This document shows positions 49,740-58,559 of a DNA stretch of 64,000 nt, piece by piece. The notes beneath the pieces were generated by a model that was not told where the DNA came from, did not search any database, and saw nothing but the letters and a program-made list of their open reading frames with translations. The position numbers were made by a program, and so were the translations under genes. Origin of the DNA: Pseudomonas sp. 7SR1 (lineage in GTDB: Bacteria > Pseudomonadota > Gammaproteobacteria > Pseudomonadales > Pseudomonadaceae); contig NZ_LT707064.1 in NCBI RefSeq assembly GCF_900156465.1, positions 558,001 through 622,000 on the forward strand, read 5' to 3'. Every line of letters starts with the position of its first letter. Within the stretch, counting starts at the first letter, position 1.

Positions 49740-51185
49740 TCAGGAACCGATGTATGAAGTTTTCACCACGGTGTAGAACTCTTGCGCATAGCGACCCTGC
49801 TCGCGCGAACCATAGGACGACCCTTTGCGGCCGCCGAACGGCACGTGGTAATCCACGCCGGCGGTTGGCAGGTTGACCATCACCATGCCCGCCTGGGAAT
49901 GGCGCTTGAAGTGATTGGCGTATTTCAACGACGTGGTGGCGATACCCGCCGACAGGCCGAACTCGGTGTCATTGGCCATGGCCAGCGCCGCCTCGTAATC
50001 CGCCACACGCACAATGTTGGCCACCGGGCCAAAGATTTCTTCACGGCTGATGCGCATCGAGGCCTCGCTGTCGGCAAACAGCGTCGGCGCCAGGAAATAA
50101 CCTTCGGTGTCGCAGGTTACCAGGCCGCCGCCGCTGACCAGCCGCGCACCTTCGCTCTGGCCGATGTCGATGTATTTCAGGTCCTGGCTGAGCTGGGCTT
50201 CGGAAACCACCGGGCCGATATCGGTGCCGGCCTTCAACGCATGGCCAACCTTGATCGACTGCATGCGCTCGGCCATGGCCGCGACGAACTTGTCGTGGAT
50301 GCCGGCGGTCACGATCAGGCGGCTCGAGGCGGTGCAACGCTGGCCGGTGGAGTAGAACGCGCTCTGCACCGCCAGTTCGACAGCCTGCTTGAGGTCGGCA
50401 TCGTCGAGGATGATCTGCGGGTTCTTGCCGCCCATTTCCAACTGCACCTTGGCCTGGCGCGATACACAGTTGACCGCGATCTGCCGACCTACGCCCACGG
50501 AACCGGTGAAGCTGATGCCATCGACTTTCGGGCTGTTGACCAGGACGTCGCCGACTACGCGACCGCTGCCCATCACCAGGTTGAACACACCGGCAGGGAA
50601 GCCGGCGCGGGAAATGATTTCGGCCAGGGCCCAGGCACATCCTGGCACCAGTTCGGCGGGCTTGATCACCACGCAGTTGCCGTAGGCCAGGGCGGGGGCG
50701 ATTTTCCAGGCCGGAATCGCGATCGGGAAGTTCCACGGGGTGATCAGGCCGACCACACCGAGGGCCTCACGGGTGACTTCGACGTTGACGCCCGGACGCA
50801 CCGACGGCAGGTAATCGCCGGACAGGCGCAGGCATTCACCGGCGAAGAATTTGAAGATATTGCCGGCGCGAGTCACTTCGCCGATGGCTTCGGGCAGTGT
50901 CTTGCCCTCCTCCCGGGCCAGCAATTGGCCGAGCTCTTCACGGCGGGCGAGGATCTCGGTGCCGACCTTGTCCAGCGCATCGTGACGCGCCTGGATACCC
51001 GAAGTCGACCAGGCCGGGAATGCGGCGCGTGCCGCGTCGATGGCGGCGTTGACTTGGGCGGCGTCAGCCTTGGCGTATTCACCGATGACATCGGACAGGT
51101 CGGACGGGTTGATGTTGGCGCAATAGTCGGCACCGGCTACCCACTGACCGTTGATGTAGTGATCGAAACGCTTTGAATCTGCCAC
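49740..51185 (-). CDS. 2,5-dioxovalerate (alpha-ketoglutarate semialdehyde) dehydrogenase
   Basis: A 481-residue NAD(P)+ aldehyde dehydrogenase with Glu250 (VQLEMGGKNPQ) and catalytic Cys284 (GQRCTASSRL). In the hexarate pathway this enzyme oxidises alpha-ketoglutarate semialdehyde, the KdgD product, to 2-oxoglutarate. I chose a GTG start at 51185 (VADSKRFDHYINGQW) because AGGAG lies 7 bases before it; no ATG fits the family N-terminus. A terminator separates it from kdgD. Confidence 0.9.
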   Translation of the reverse strand: MADSKRFDHYINGQWVAGADYCANINPSDLSDVIGEYAKADAAQVNAAIDAARAAFPAWSTSGIQARHDALDKVGTEILARREELGQLLAREEGKTLPEAIGEVTRAGNIFKFFAGECLRLSGDYLPSVRPGVNVEVTREALGVVGLITPWNFPIAIPAWKIAPALAYGNCVVIKPAELVPGCAWALAEIISRAGFPAGVFNLVMGSGRVVGDVLVNSPKVDGISFTGSVGVGRQIAVNCVSRQAKVQLEMGGKNPQIILDDADLKQAVELAVQSAFYSTGQRCTASSRLIVTAGIHDKFVAAMAERMQSIKVGHALKAGTDIGPVVSEAQLSQDLKYIDIGQSEGARLVSGGGLVTCDTEGYFLAPTLFADSEASMRISREEIFGPVANIVRVADYEAALAMANDTEFGLSAGIATTSLKYANHFKRHSQAGMVMVNLPTAGVDYHVPFGGRKGSSYGSREQGRYAQEFYTVVKTSYIGS

Positions 51186-51210
51186 GTAGCTACTCCTCTT
51201 ACAAAGCTGT

Positions 51211-51265
51211 CTGGGAACGCAGAGCGTCCCTGGCTGCACTCCCACGCCGGGCATGGGAACGCTCA
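51211..51265. repeat. Degenerate Pseudomonas intergenic repeat
   Basis: GGGAACGCAGAGCGTCCCTG and CTCCCACGCCGGGCATGGGA then ACGCTCA resemble a dispersed Pseudomonas repeat built on GGGAACG...CGTTCCC units. It is unrelated to the two REP families elsewhere in the window. Confidence 0.5.
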
Positions 51266-51275
51266 AGCCTTACGC

Positions 51276-51300
51276 AAAAAGCCGCTGATTGCTCAGCGGC
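51276..51300 (-). terminator. Rho-independent terminator after kdgD
   Basis: On the minus strand GCCGCTGA and TCAGCGGC (51281-51288, 51293-51300) form an 8-bp stem with a 4-base loop followed by TTTTTG. It sits 13 bases after the kdgD stop, so kdgD can be transcribed alone. Confidence 0.85.
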
Positions 51301-51312
51301 CTTGTCGGTCTG

Positions 51313-52224
51313 TTATTGCTTGCCTTGCTTGTCGATCAGCGCGGCCAGGGCTTCGTATTCTTCTGGCAGCAGGTCGGTCAGCGGCGTGCGCACAGGGCCC
51401 GCGTCGTGGCCAACGATCTTCGCGCCGGCCTTGACGATGCTCACTGCGTAACCGGCCTTGCGGTTGCGGATGTCCAGGTAAGGCAGGAAGAAGTCGTCGA
51501 TGATCTTGCCAACAGTTGCGTGATCATCACGAGCGATGGCGTTGTAGAAGTCCATGGCGGTCTTCGGAATGAAGTTGAACACCGCCGAGGAATAGACCGG
51601 CACGCCCAGGGCCTTGTAGGCCGCGGCGTAGACTTCGGCGGTCGGCAGGCCGCCCAGGTAGCTGAAACGGTCGCCCAGGCGACGACGGATCGACACCATC
51701 AACTCGATATCGCCCAGGCCATCCTTGTAGCCGATCAGGTTCGGGCAGCGCTCGGCCAGGCGTTCCAGCTGAACGGCGTTCAGGCGGCAGACGTTGCGGT
51801 TGTACACCACCACGCCGATCTTCACCGATTTGCACACGGCTTCAACGTGGGCGGCGACGCCGTCCTGGCTGGCTTCGGTCAGGTAGTGCGGCAGCAGCAA
51901 CAGGCCCTTGGCGCCCAGGCGCTCGGCTTCTTGAGCGTATTCGATGGCCTGGCGGGTGGCACCGCCAACACCGGCAAGGATTGGCACGCTGGTGGCGCAA
52001 GTGTCGACGGCGGTCTTGATGACTTGCGAATACTCGCTGGCGGCCAGGGAGAAGAATTCACCGGTGCCGCCTGCTGCGAACAGCGCAGAAGCGCCGTACG
52101 GGGCCAGCCACTCGAGGCGCTTGATGTAGCTGTCGCGATTGAAATCGCCTTGGACAGTGAAATCGGTGACCGGGAACGACAGCAGGCCAGACGAGAGGAT
52201 GGACTTCAGTTCTTGTGGATTCAT
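51313..52224 (-). CDS. kdgD: 5-dehydro-4-deoxyglucarate dehydratase
   Basis: KdgD dehydrates and decarboxylates 5-dehydro-4-deoxyglucarate to alpha-ketoglutarate semialdehyde. The 303-residue protein is a DapA-family (beta/alpha)8 aldolase with Schiff-base Lys167 ([16 protein letters not shown]), and GGTGEFFSL (52-60) lining the active site. It begins [21 protein letters not shown] promoter with overlapping palindromic operator lies 57-96 bases upstream. Confidence 0.94.
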   Translation of the reverse strand: MNPQELKSILSSGLLSFPVTDFTVQGDFNRDSYIKRLEWLAPYGASALFAAGGTGEFFSLAASEYSQVIKTAVDTCATSVPILAGVGGATRQAIEYAQEAERLGAKGLLLLPHYLTEASQDGVAAHVEAVCKSVKIGVVVYNRNVCRLNAVQLERLAERCPNLIGYKDGLGDIELMVSIRRRLGDRFSYLGGLPTAEVYAAAYKALGVPVYSSAVFNFIPKTAMDFYNAIARDDHATVGKIIDDFFLPYLDIRNRKAGYAVSIVKAGAKIVGHDAGPVRTPLTDLLPEEYEALAALIDKQGKQ

Positions 52225-52675
52225 TATTCGAACACCCTGGGACGCAAGTTGTGTGTGTATGAAAGGTAAGCTTCTGTCAGAAGTTGTAAGTCATCGTACA
52301 ACTTAAAATGAGAACGTCAACTGCATTTCATCTTTTGTGTGGAGCGCCACTGCTCGGAATCCGTCAGGGGCCTTGTAGACCGCGCTTTTGAGCGTGGTCC
52401 AGGCGACAGCTACGAAGGTGAAGATTCCTGGAGACGGCCGAGGTGAAGACCGTTGGTCGTCACTGTCAACTCTGTCAGTAGGCGTCGTCATGGGATGGGG
52501 GGATAACGCAGCTGTGGCTGTTCAGCGCCGACGGGTAAGGCGTGAGCAAGCCCTCTTAGGAAGAGCCTGTGTGAAGCAGCTGGTCGCGCGTGGTCAGGTT
52601 CCTTCCTGCATTCGAAATGAAGCTGGAAGTGAGTCGCCCCCTTGATGCAAAGGCGACTCCTTAAGGAGAGACCCC
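52225..52675. other. Intergenic region between kdgD and the small-protein pair
   Basis: This 451-base stretch holds the kdgD promoter/operator (52281-52320) and, at 52631-52659, an 8-bp hairpin GAGTCGCC/GGCGACTC directly before the ribosome-binding site TAAGGAGAG of the next gene. A minus-strand open frame of 62 codons (52303-52491) and a plus-strand one (52388-52645) have no ribosome-binding sites and no recognisable product. I see nothing else. Confidence 0.6.
52281..52320 (-). promoter_or_regulatory. kdgD promoter with GntR/FadR-type operator
   Basis: On the minus strand TTGACG (52315-52320) and TACGAT (52293-52298) are 16 bases apart. A 24-bp inverted repeat, AAGTTGTA (52281-52288) and TACAACTT (52297-52304), covers the -10. 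Its minus-strand core TTGTACGATGAC recurs almost exactly upstream of the FadR-like regulator gene. Confidence 0.65.
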
Positions 52676-53107
52676 ATGTCGGACGACAATGACAGTGCAA
52701 AGACCCAAGAGAGATTCGAGAAACCCATTCTCACGCAATTTCCTGCCGAACAGCTCTGCGAAGAAGTGACGGTCAGCCTGTCGAAGCTTGGCGATGGGCT
52801 AACGGTCCGGATTCCGTATCCGAACAAGATCTCGGTCACCTCATCGTGTCGGTTGGTCCTGGAGTCCGAGACGCACCCTGGATGGGAAGACACCCACGCT
52901 GAAGCGATGGGTGTCTACGACAAGGATCCGGAGACTCATCCGGATGATTTCGACGTGCCTTCGCCCCGAAAGGATGTGTTGATGAGCGTATCCAACGATG
53001 TATTGAAAGCCTACATCGGCACATCGGTGAAGCTGCGCTACCGGTGTTCGAACGAGAGCTATGACCCGGATAACTCCAAGCCGATCACGTTGAAAATCGT
53101 ACCCTAA
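52676..53107 (+). CDS. Hypothetical protein, possible single Ig-like domain
   Basis: A 143-residue acidic protein with a strong ribosome-binding site (TAAGGAGAG) and no signal peptide. I do not recognise a named family. The alternation of hydrophobic residues (GDGLTVRIPYPNKISVTSSC; VLKAYIGTSVKLRYRCSNES; SKPITLKIVP) suggests a beta-sandwich; the order D.V...VP...L....G..V...Y....P is similar to the Ig-like repeat units of large Pseudomonas surface proteins. The next gene has a similar pattern and follows 49 bases later. Base composition is more AT-rich than in the flanking catabolic genes. Confidence 0.7.
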   Translation: MSDDNDSAKTQERFEKPILTQFPAEQLCEEVTVSLSKLGDGLTVRIPYPNKISVTSSCRLVLESETHPGWEDTHAEAMGVYDKDPETHPDDFDVPSPRKDVLMSVSNDVLKAYIGTSVKLRYRCSNESYDPDNSKPITLKIVP

Positions 53108-53156
53108 GGCCATGGTACGAGCTGCGCGCCAATCCATTTCTGTAAAGGAAACCATC

Positions 53157-53507
53157 ATGAAAACGTCGAGACAACTGGAAAAACCTTACTTCTCACATGC
53201 CACAGAGGGTGTGGTTGACGTACCCAAACTCCCCGACCCTGCGAAGGCAGAGGTTCGACAATACGAAAACCATCGGGCAGGCGACGAGGTTAGATTCACC
53301 GTGACGACCAGCACCGGTAATACCTGGACTGACAGTGTTGCTTTAACCGCTGACCAGCGCTTCCCACTGGGCTTCGCAATTCCAAAATCGACGTTCGAGA
53401 AAGGGCTGACGGCTGGAGCGACAGCCAAAATGCAGTACACCGTTATTAACTACAATACTGGCAACCCAACACGCTCTGAAATCCTGGAGCTTTCGTTGGT
53501 GCTGTAG
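53157..53507 (+). CDS. Hypothetical protein, second Ig-like tandem protein
   Basis: A 116-residue protein from the ATG at 53157 (MKTSRQLEKPYFSHATEGVV), with AAGGAAACC upstream. The segment AGDEVRFTVTTSTGNTWTDSVALTADQRFPLGFAIPKSTFEKGLTAGATAKMQYTVI is split here only as description: strands around 47-55, 62-70 and 95-105, with the FAIPKS motif (about 76-81) typical of Pseudomonas Ig-like units. It shares the C-terminal pattern of its upstream neighbour. No signal peptide or known partner; function unknown. Confidence 0.7.
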   Translation: MKTSRQLEKPYFSHATEGVVDVPKLPDPAKAEVRQYENHRAGDEVRFTVTTSTGNTWTDSVALTADQRFPLGFAIPKSTFEKGLTAGATAKMQYTVINYNTGNPTRSEILELSLVL

Positions 53508-53710
53508 GGGCTTTCTGCGTCCCCTTACGCCAGCCCCGTTGTGCGGGGAGCCGCTGAACCTGCTTATCGTTGGAGTTGACCATTGCGTTGTCCTCTTGCC
53601 CCATCAATGGGGAGGCGCGTTCATTCGCACCGCCAGTCAAGGGCAAATAGGGACAGCGATCGAACTGTCAGGACTGACAGTTGCGACGGTCGGTATCGTT
53701 CAACTTTCAG

Positions 53711-54457
53711 CTAGCCCTGCGCCTGGGCCTCTTCATGGGCCTGGCGCAACCGCTCGCGGCTGTTGGTCAGGTGCAAGCGCATCGCGGCACGGGCGGCGTC
53801 GGAGTCCTGGCGGGCGATGGCCTCGTAGATTTCCTCGTGCTCACGGCTCAGGCGGTCCATGTAGTGTTGCTGGTCGTCATGGGCCAGGCGCGCCGAGTTC
53901 ACGCGGGTGCGCGGGATGATGCTGGTGCCCAGGTGGGTCATGATGTCGGTGAAATAACGGTTGCCGGTGGACAGGGCGATTTCCAGGTGGAAGGCGAAGT
54001 CCGAGGCCACCGCATCGGTGGCGTGGGCCGCGCTCTCGCTCAAGGCATCGAGGGCGGCGCGCATCGTTGCCAATTGCTCGTCGGTGCGGCGCTGGGCGGC
54101 GAGCCCGGCCGACTCCACCTCCAGACTGATGCGCAATTCCAGGATCGCCAGCACATCACGCAACGTGACCACCGTGGCCGGATCGATACGGAAACCGCTC
54201 GGGCTGGGCGTGTCCAGCACGAACGTGCCGATGCCATGGCGGGTTTCCACCTGGCCGGCCGCCTGCAAGCGGGAAATCGCCTCGCGAACCACGGTACGAC
54301 TTACACCGTGGGCCTCCATGATCGCCGACTCGGTGGGCAGTTTATCGCCCCGCTTGAGCACGCCGTCGCGGATCTGCTCGGACAACACCGTCACCAGCTC
54401 CTGCGCCAGGCTGCGGCGCTTGCGGGGGAGGCGTGGTAAATCGATGGGGTTTTCCAT
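53711..54457 (-). CDS. FadR-subfamily GntR transcriptional regulator of the hexarate genes
   Basis: A 248-residue regulator with an N-terminal winged HTH (ELVTVLSEQIRDGVLKRGDK; VSRTVVREAISRLQAAGQVE; RHGIGTFVL) and a C-terminal FCD ligand-binding domain from about residue 95, which in this subfamily holds a metal and binds small acids. Its location next to the garD-kdgD genes and the operator it shares with kdgD suggest it represses hexarate catabolism until a sugar acid binds. Confidence 0.88.
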   Translation of the reverse strand: MENPIDLPRLPRKRRSLAQELVTVLSEQIRDGVLKRGDKLPTESAIMEAHGVSRTVVREAISRLQAAGQVETRHGIGTFVLDTPSPSGFRIDPATVVTLRDVLAILELRISLEVESAGLAAQRRTDEQLATMRAALDALSESAAHATDAVASDFAFHLEIALSTGNRYFTDIMTHLGTSIIPRTRVNSARLAHDDQQHYMDRLSREHEEIYEAIARQDSDAARAAMRLHLTNSRERLRQAHEEAQAQG

Positions 54458-54491
54458 GGGTCAGTGTCTCGGCAGGCGGCTAATGGTCATC

Positions 54492-54535
54492 ATCATAGCG
54501 CAACGTGGTTGTACGATCACCGTCCTACCGTACAG
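54492..54535 (-). promoter_or_regulatory. Regulator promoter with operator like that of kdgD
   Basis: TATGAT on the minus strand (54492-54497) is a likely -10. TTGTACGATCAC (54509-54520, plus strand) overlaps the -35 region, and CGTACA (54529-54534) is its inverted partner. The core TTGTACGAT.AC is shared with the kdgD operator, pointing to autoregulation. Confidence 0.55.
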
Positions 54536-54547
54536 CCCTCGTTGGGA

Positions 54548-54685
54548 ATTGTCGTTGTGGCGAGGGGATTGTCCCCACCGGGGCGCGAAGCGCCCCTATC
54601 AAATCAAGCGCAACACCGTGGCGTATATAGGTAGAGCAAGGGCTGCTGCGCAGCCCGGCGGGGATAAATCCCCTCGCCACAGTAA
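54548..54685. repeat. REP inverted pair, TGGCGAGGGGAT family
   Basis: TTGTGGCGAGGGGATTGTCC (about 54553-54575) is mirrored by GGGGATAAATCCCCTCGCCA (about 54660-54680). Each arm has a neighbouring GGGGCGCGAAGCGCCCC or GGGCTGCTGCGCAGCCC hairpin. It separates the regulator from the ABC exporter. Confidence 0.85.
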
Positions 54686-54700
54686 TGTTCGGCATGGTCA

Positions 54701-56428
54701 TCAAGCGGTCACGGTGTGCTCCACCAGTTGGCCATTTTCGATGCGCACCTGTCGTGGGTGGAAACGTTTCAAACTGCTTCGGTGGCCGACGCTGACAATG
54801 CTCAATCCCGGCAACTGATCGATGAGCGCCTGGTACAGCGTCGCTTCGTCTTCCTCGTCCATGGCCGACGTGGCCTCGTCCATGTACAACCACAGCGGGG
54901 CATAGAGCAATGCCCGGGCAAAGGCCAGACGCTGCTGTTCACCCGGCGAGAGCATGCGCTGCCAGTGATTGCTTTCGTCCAGTCGAGAAACCAGGTGTGG
55001 CAGACGACAGGTTTCCAGCACCTGTGCATAACGCTCGTTGGGGTATACATCCCCGGGCTGTGGATAACTGAGCACTTCGCGCAGGCTGCCGATCGGCAGA
55101 TAGGGTTTCTGCGGCAGGAACAGGTAACGCGCCGCCGGCAGCAGGATGCGCCCGTGCCCGGTGGGCCACAGGTGTCCCATCGCCCGGAACAGCGTGGATT
55201 TACCGCTCCCGGAGCGGCCGCTGAGCATCACCCGCTCGCCGGGTTCGACGGTCATGGCGGCGTTGCTGAGCAGATGCCGACCGTCGGCCACATCCAGCCC
55301 CAGGTTCTCCACCTTCAGCAGGCTGCCCTGGTTCTCCACTTCGATGGCCGGCACCCGCTCTTCGTTGTCGCTCATGGCCTGGCGGAAGCTCAGCAGACGA
55401 TCGCACGTGGCGCGCCACTCGGCGAGCTGGGCGTAGGCATCGATGAACCAGCTGAAATTCTCCTGCACATTGCCGAACGCCGAGTTGATCTGCATGAGCT
55501 CGCCCAGTTGGATCTTGCCGGCGAAGTAACGCGGTGCAGCAACCATGAATGGGAAGATGATCGCGATCTGGCCATAGCCGGAAGTGAAGAAGGTCAGCCG
55601 CTTGGACACCCGCATGATGTCCCAGAAGTTATGCCAGACCAGGCCGAAACGCCCGCTCAGGCGTCGGTTCTCGTTGGGCTCGCCGTTATAGAGCGCAATG
55701 CTCTCGGCGTTTTCGCGCACCCGCACCATGGAAAAACGCAGGTCCGCCTCGAAGCGTTGCTGGTTGTTGTTCAAGCCGATCAGCCGGCGACCGATCAGGT
55801 GCGTCAGCCAGCTGCCCACCGCGGCATACACCAGGGCGCACCAGAACATGTAGCCAGGGATGGTGTAGCCGAACACTTCGATGCTGCCCGACACGCCCCA
55901 CAAAATGATCGAGAACGACACCAGGCTGACCACGGTGCGCAGCAGGCCCAACCCCAGGCCCAGGGTGTTGGTGGTGAAACTGTTGAGGTCTTCGGAAATC
56001 CGCTGGTCCGGGTTGTCGGTATAGCCGCCCTGCTCCAGTCGGTAGTAATTCTTGTTGTTCAGCCAGCGGGCGAAATGCTGTTCGGTGAGCCAGGCCCGCC
56101 AACGGATGGTGAGCATCTGCGTCAGGTACAGCCGGTATACCGCCCCCAGGATCGCCACGGCGGCAATGCCGCAGAAATACAGGATCAGTTGCCAGAATGC
56201 CGTGTCGTTCTTCTCTTGCAGGGCATTGTAGAAATCCTTGTACCAACTGTTGACCCACACCGAGATCGCCACGCTGAACAGCGACAGCGCGATGACGGCG
56301 ATCAGCAGCGTCCAGGCCTTCCCCTTCTCCTCGCTACGCCAGTACGGAGTGGTCATTTGCCAGACACGACGGAAAAACTGCCCGCGCACCGCATCGTTGA
56401 CCGCGGAATATTCAGCGTTCTGATTCAT
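54701..56428 (-). CDS. ABC transporter permease/ATPase, SbmA/YddA type
   Basis: A 575-residue fused ABC transporter. The N-terminal half (about 1-330) has six membrane helices of the SbmA/BacA-like ABC_membrane_2 fold (WVNSWYKDFYNALQEKNDTA; YRLEQGGYTDNPDQRISEDL). The C-terminal ATPase has Walker [11 protein letters not shown], signature LSPGEQQRLAFARALL and Walker B WLYMDEATSAMDEE. Relatives transport peptides, vitamins or very-long-chain acyl compounds; the substrate here is unknown. Confidence 0.9.
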   Translation of the reverse strand: MNQNAEYSAVNDAVRGQFFRRVWQMTTPYWRSEEKGKAWTLLIAVIALSLFSVAISVWVNSWYKDFYNALQEKNDTAFWQLILYFCGIAAVAILGAVYRLYLTQMLTIRWRAWLTEQHFARWLNNKNYYRLEQGGYTDNPDQRISEDLNSFTTNTLGLGLGLLRTVVSLVSFSIILWGVSGSIEVFGYTIPGYMFWCALVYAAVGSWLTHLIGRRLIGLNNNQQRFEADLRFSMVRVRENAESIALYNGEPNENRRLSGRFGLVWHNFWDIMRVSKRLTFFTSGYGQIAIIFPFMVAAPRYFAGKIQLGELMQINSAFGNVQENFSWFIDAYAQLAEWRATCDRLLSFRQAMSDNEERVPAIEVENQGSLLKVENLGLDVADGRHLLSNAAMTVEPGERVMLSGRSGSGKSTLFRAMGHLWPTGHGRILLPAARYLFLPQKPYLPIGSLREVLSYPQPGDVYPNERYAQVLETCRLPHLVSRLDESNHWQRMLSPGEQQRLAFARALLYAPLWLYMDEATSAMDEEDEATLYQALIDQLPGLSIVSVGHRSSLKRFHPRQVRIENGQLVEHTVTA

Positions 56429-56516
56429 GATTTAAAGCCCGATCAAAAGAATCGGGCCGATCATAGAGCATCGGCCCGATTTATCGCGAGAGGGAGAACA
56501 TCCGTTCAGCGCTGGT

Positions 56517-57077
56517 TCAGCGGCGCACCGGACGCTTCTGCAATTTGCGCTGCAAGGTGCGCCGGTGCATGCCCAGGGCGCGAGCGGTGGCGGAGATATT
56601 GCCTTCGTGCTCGGTCAGCACCCGCTGGATGTGCTCCCATTGCAGGCGATCCACCGACATCGGGTTTTCCGGCACCAGGGTGTCGAGGTCGGCATGCTCG
56701 GACAGCAGCGCGGCCAGCACGTCATCGGCGTCCGCCGGCTTGCACAGGTAGTTGCAGGCGCCGCGCTTGATGGCTTCGACCGCCGTGGCGATGCTCGAAT
56801 AGCCGGTGAGGATCACCACGCGCATTTCCGGGTCCAGCTCCAGCAGCTTGGGCAGCAGCACCAGGCCCGAGTCGCCGTCCATCTTCAGGTCCAGGGCCGC
56901 ATAGTCCGGCAGGTCGGCCTGGGCGATGGCCAGGCCTTCTTCAGCGGAACCGGCGGTGCTGACGCGAAACCCGCGACGGGACATGGCGCGGGCCATGACG
57001 CGGGTGAACGTGGCGTCATCATCAACCAGCAACAGGTGCGGCAGCTCTTCGCCGTCGACTTGGATCTCGTCACTCAT
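56517..57077 (-). CDS. roxR: Redox response regulator RoxR
   Basis: An ActR/RegA/PrrA-type regulator of 186 residues that in P. aeruginosa controls the cyanide-insensitive oxidase and other respiratory genes. The receiver domain has the acidic pocket LLLVDDD (17-21) and phosphoacceptor Asp63 (AALDLKMDGDSGL). The C-terminal Fis-type HTH is EGNISATARALGMHRRTLQR. It starts at the ATG at 57077, overlapping roxS by 8 bases. Confidence 0.95.
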   Translation of the reverse strand: MSDEIQVDGEELPHLLLVDDDATFTRVMARAMSRRGFRVSTAGSAEEGLAIAQADLPDYAALDLKMDGDSGLVLLPKLLELDPEMRVVILTGYSSIATAVEAIKRGACNYLCKPADADDVLAALLSEHADLDTLVPENPMSVDRLQWEHIQRVLTEHEGNISATARALGMHRRTLQRKLQKRPVRR

Positions 57078-58332
57078 GTTCGTCTCCTCGGTCGGCACGG
57101 GGCAGGCGCAGCTCGGTGAGCGTGCCGCCTCCCTCATGGGGGTAGAGTTTCACCGAGCCGCCGGCGCGTGTCACGCTGGCTTTGCTCAAAAACAGGCCCA
57201 GGCCCAAACCTTTGCCCTTGGTGGTAAAGAATGGCTTGCCGATCTGTTCGGCAATCGCCAGCGGCACGCCGGCGCCGTGGTCGCGGATGCAGATGGTCAT
57301 CTCGTAGGCGTTCCAGTCCAGCGCCACTTCCAGGTTGTCGGGACAGGCATCGGCGGCATTGTTCAACAGGTTCAGCAACGCCTGGGTCAGGTCCGGCGGC
57401 GGCGCCATGCGCGGTACCACGCCCTTGCCCAGGTGTTGCAAGCGATAACTGGCTTCCGGGCGCATCAGGTGCCAGCGGTTCAGGGCCTCGTCGAGCCAGA
57501 AAGTCACCGCCTGCATGTCGATGTCCAACCGGCGGTTCGCCTCGGCGGCGCGCACCAGGTACTGCAGGGTTTCCTTGCAGAGCTTGACCTGGTCCTGCAG
57601 CACGCCGAGGTCGTCCTGCAGGGCCGGGTCGGGATGGTCCTGGCGCATTTCCTTGAGCAACACGCTCATGGTCGCCAGCGGTGTTCCCAGCTCATGGGCA
57701 GCGCCAGCCGCCTGGGTGGCCACGGCCAGCAGTTGTTCGTCCCGCAGGCCTTCCTCACGACGAATGGCCCGCAGCTCTTCCTGACGGCGCAGTTCCTCGG
57801 CCATGCGCGCGGCAAAAAACGTGATGACCGCCGCGGCCAGGGCGAAACTCAGCCACATGCCATAGATCTGCAGGTTTTCCCGGGCGATGGGGAAGGTTTC
57901 CAACGGATAGAAGCGCGCCAGCAGCAAGGTGTACAGCGCCAGGGCGATGCCGGAGAGAATCAGCGAATAACGCCACGGCAGGGTCACCGCGGCGATGGTC
58001 AGCGGCACCAGGTAATAGGACACGAACGGGTTGGTGGAACCGCCGGAGAAGTAGAGCAGCGCACTGTGGATAAACAAGTCGAAGGCCAGTTGCACCGCGT
58101 ATTCCAACTCGGTCACCGGCCAGGACGTGCGCAGGCGGATGACCGTCAACACGCACAGCCCCATGGAACAGGCCAGGGTGATCCCCAGTTGCAGCCAGGG
58201 CAACGGCAGCAGGTCGAACCAGTAGGCAAGCCCTACCGAGCCGGCCTGGGCGGCCAGGACCAGGATCCGGATGAACGTCAGGCGCCAGAGGTTCTGGCGA
58301 GAGGCGGAAGTCATTTGCAAAGGGACGAGCAT
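57070..58332 (-). CDS. roxS: Redox sensor histidine kinase RoxS
   Basis: A RegB/PrrB-type kinase of 420 residues that senses the redox state of the respiratory chain. Six membrane helices fill residues 15-190, followed by the H-box AAGAAHELGTPLATMSVLLK (phosphorylated His) and an ATPase domain (LLNLLNNAADACPDNLEV; KGKGLGLGLFLSKASV). I chose the ATG at 58332 (MLVPLQMTSASRQNL), which has AGGAG 5 bases upstream. It precedes roxR in the same transcript. Confidence 0.94.
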   Translation of the reverse strand: MLVPLQMTSASRQNLWRLTFIRILVLAAQAGSVGLAYWFDLLPLPWLQLGITLACSMGLCVLTVIRLRTSWPVTELEYAVQLAFDLFIHSALLYFSGGSTNPFVSYYLVPLTIAAVTLPWRYSLILSGIALALYTLLLARFYPLETFPIARENLQIYGMWLSFALAAAVITFFAARMAEELRRQEELRAIRREEGLRDEQLLAVATQAAGAAHELGTPLATMSVLLKEMRQDHPDPALQDDLGVLQDQVKLCKETLQYLVRAAEANRRLDIDMQAVTFWLDEALNRWHLMRPEASYRLQHLGKGVVPRMAPPPDLTQALLNLLNNAADACPDNLEVALDWNAYEMTICIRDHGAGVPLAIAEQIGKPFFTTKGKGLGLGLFLSKASVTRAGGSVKLYPHEGGGTLTELRLPRADRGDEHE

Positions 58333-58559
58333 GAGCTCTCCTGATGAGCGCTCCAGGCGAATCGCACGGAGTATAACCAAGGCATGGGCGGCACAGACAG
58401 CTATGCGGCAAAGCGCCACAGCTTCGAAATGACACACTGCCCACTCTGGCAGGTATCTGTATAGAAGTTGTAACTGTGCGAACCCGCCCATAAAAGCTAG
58501 AGTCTTATCCTTCACGCAGGCCCGGACCTCACCCCTGCGCCACATTCCAAGGAGCTTTC

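Noticed and set aside
52303..52491. 62-codon minus-strand open frame upstream of kdgD
   Set aside because: No ribosome-binding site, and it covers the kdgD promoter/operator; more likely noncoding.
53508..53710. Possible third small protein after the Ig-like pair
   Set aside because: An open frame starting at 53539 runs into the antisense of the regulator gene, without a ribosome-binding site or similarity to the pair; I see only a weak CCCCG/CGGGG hairpin here.
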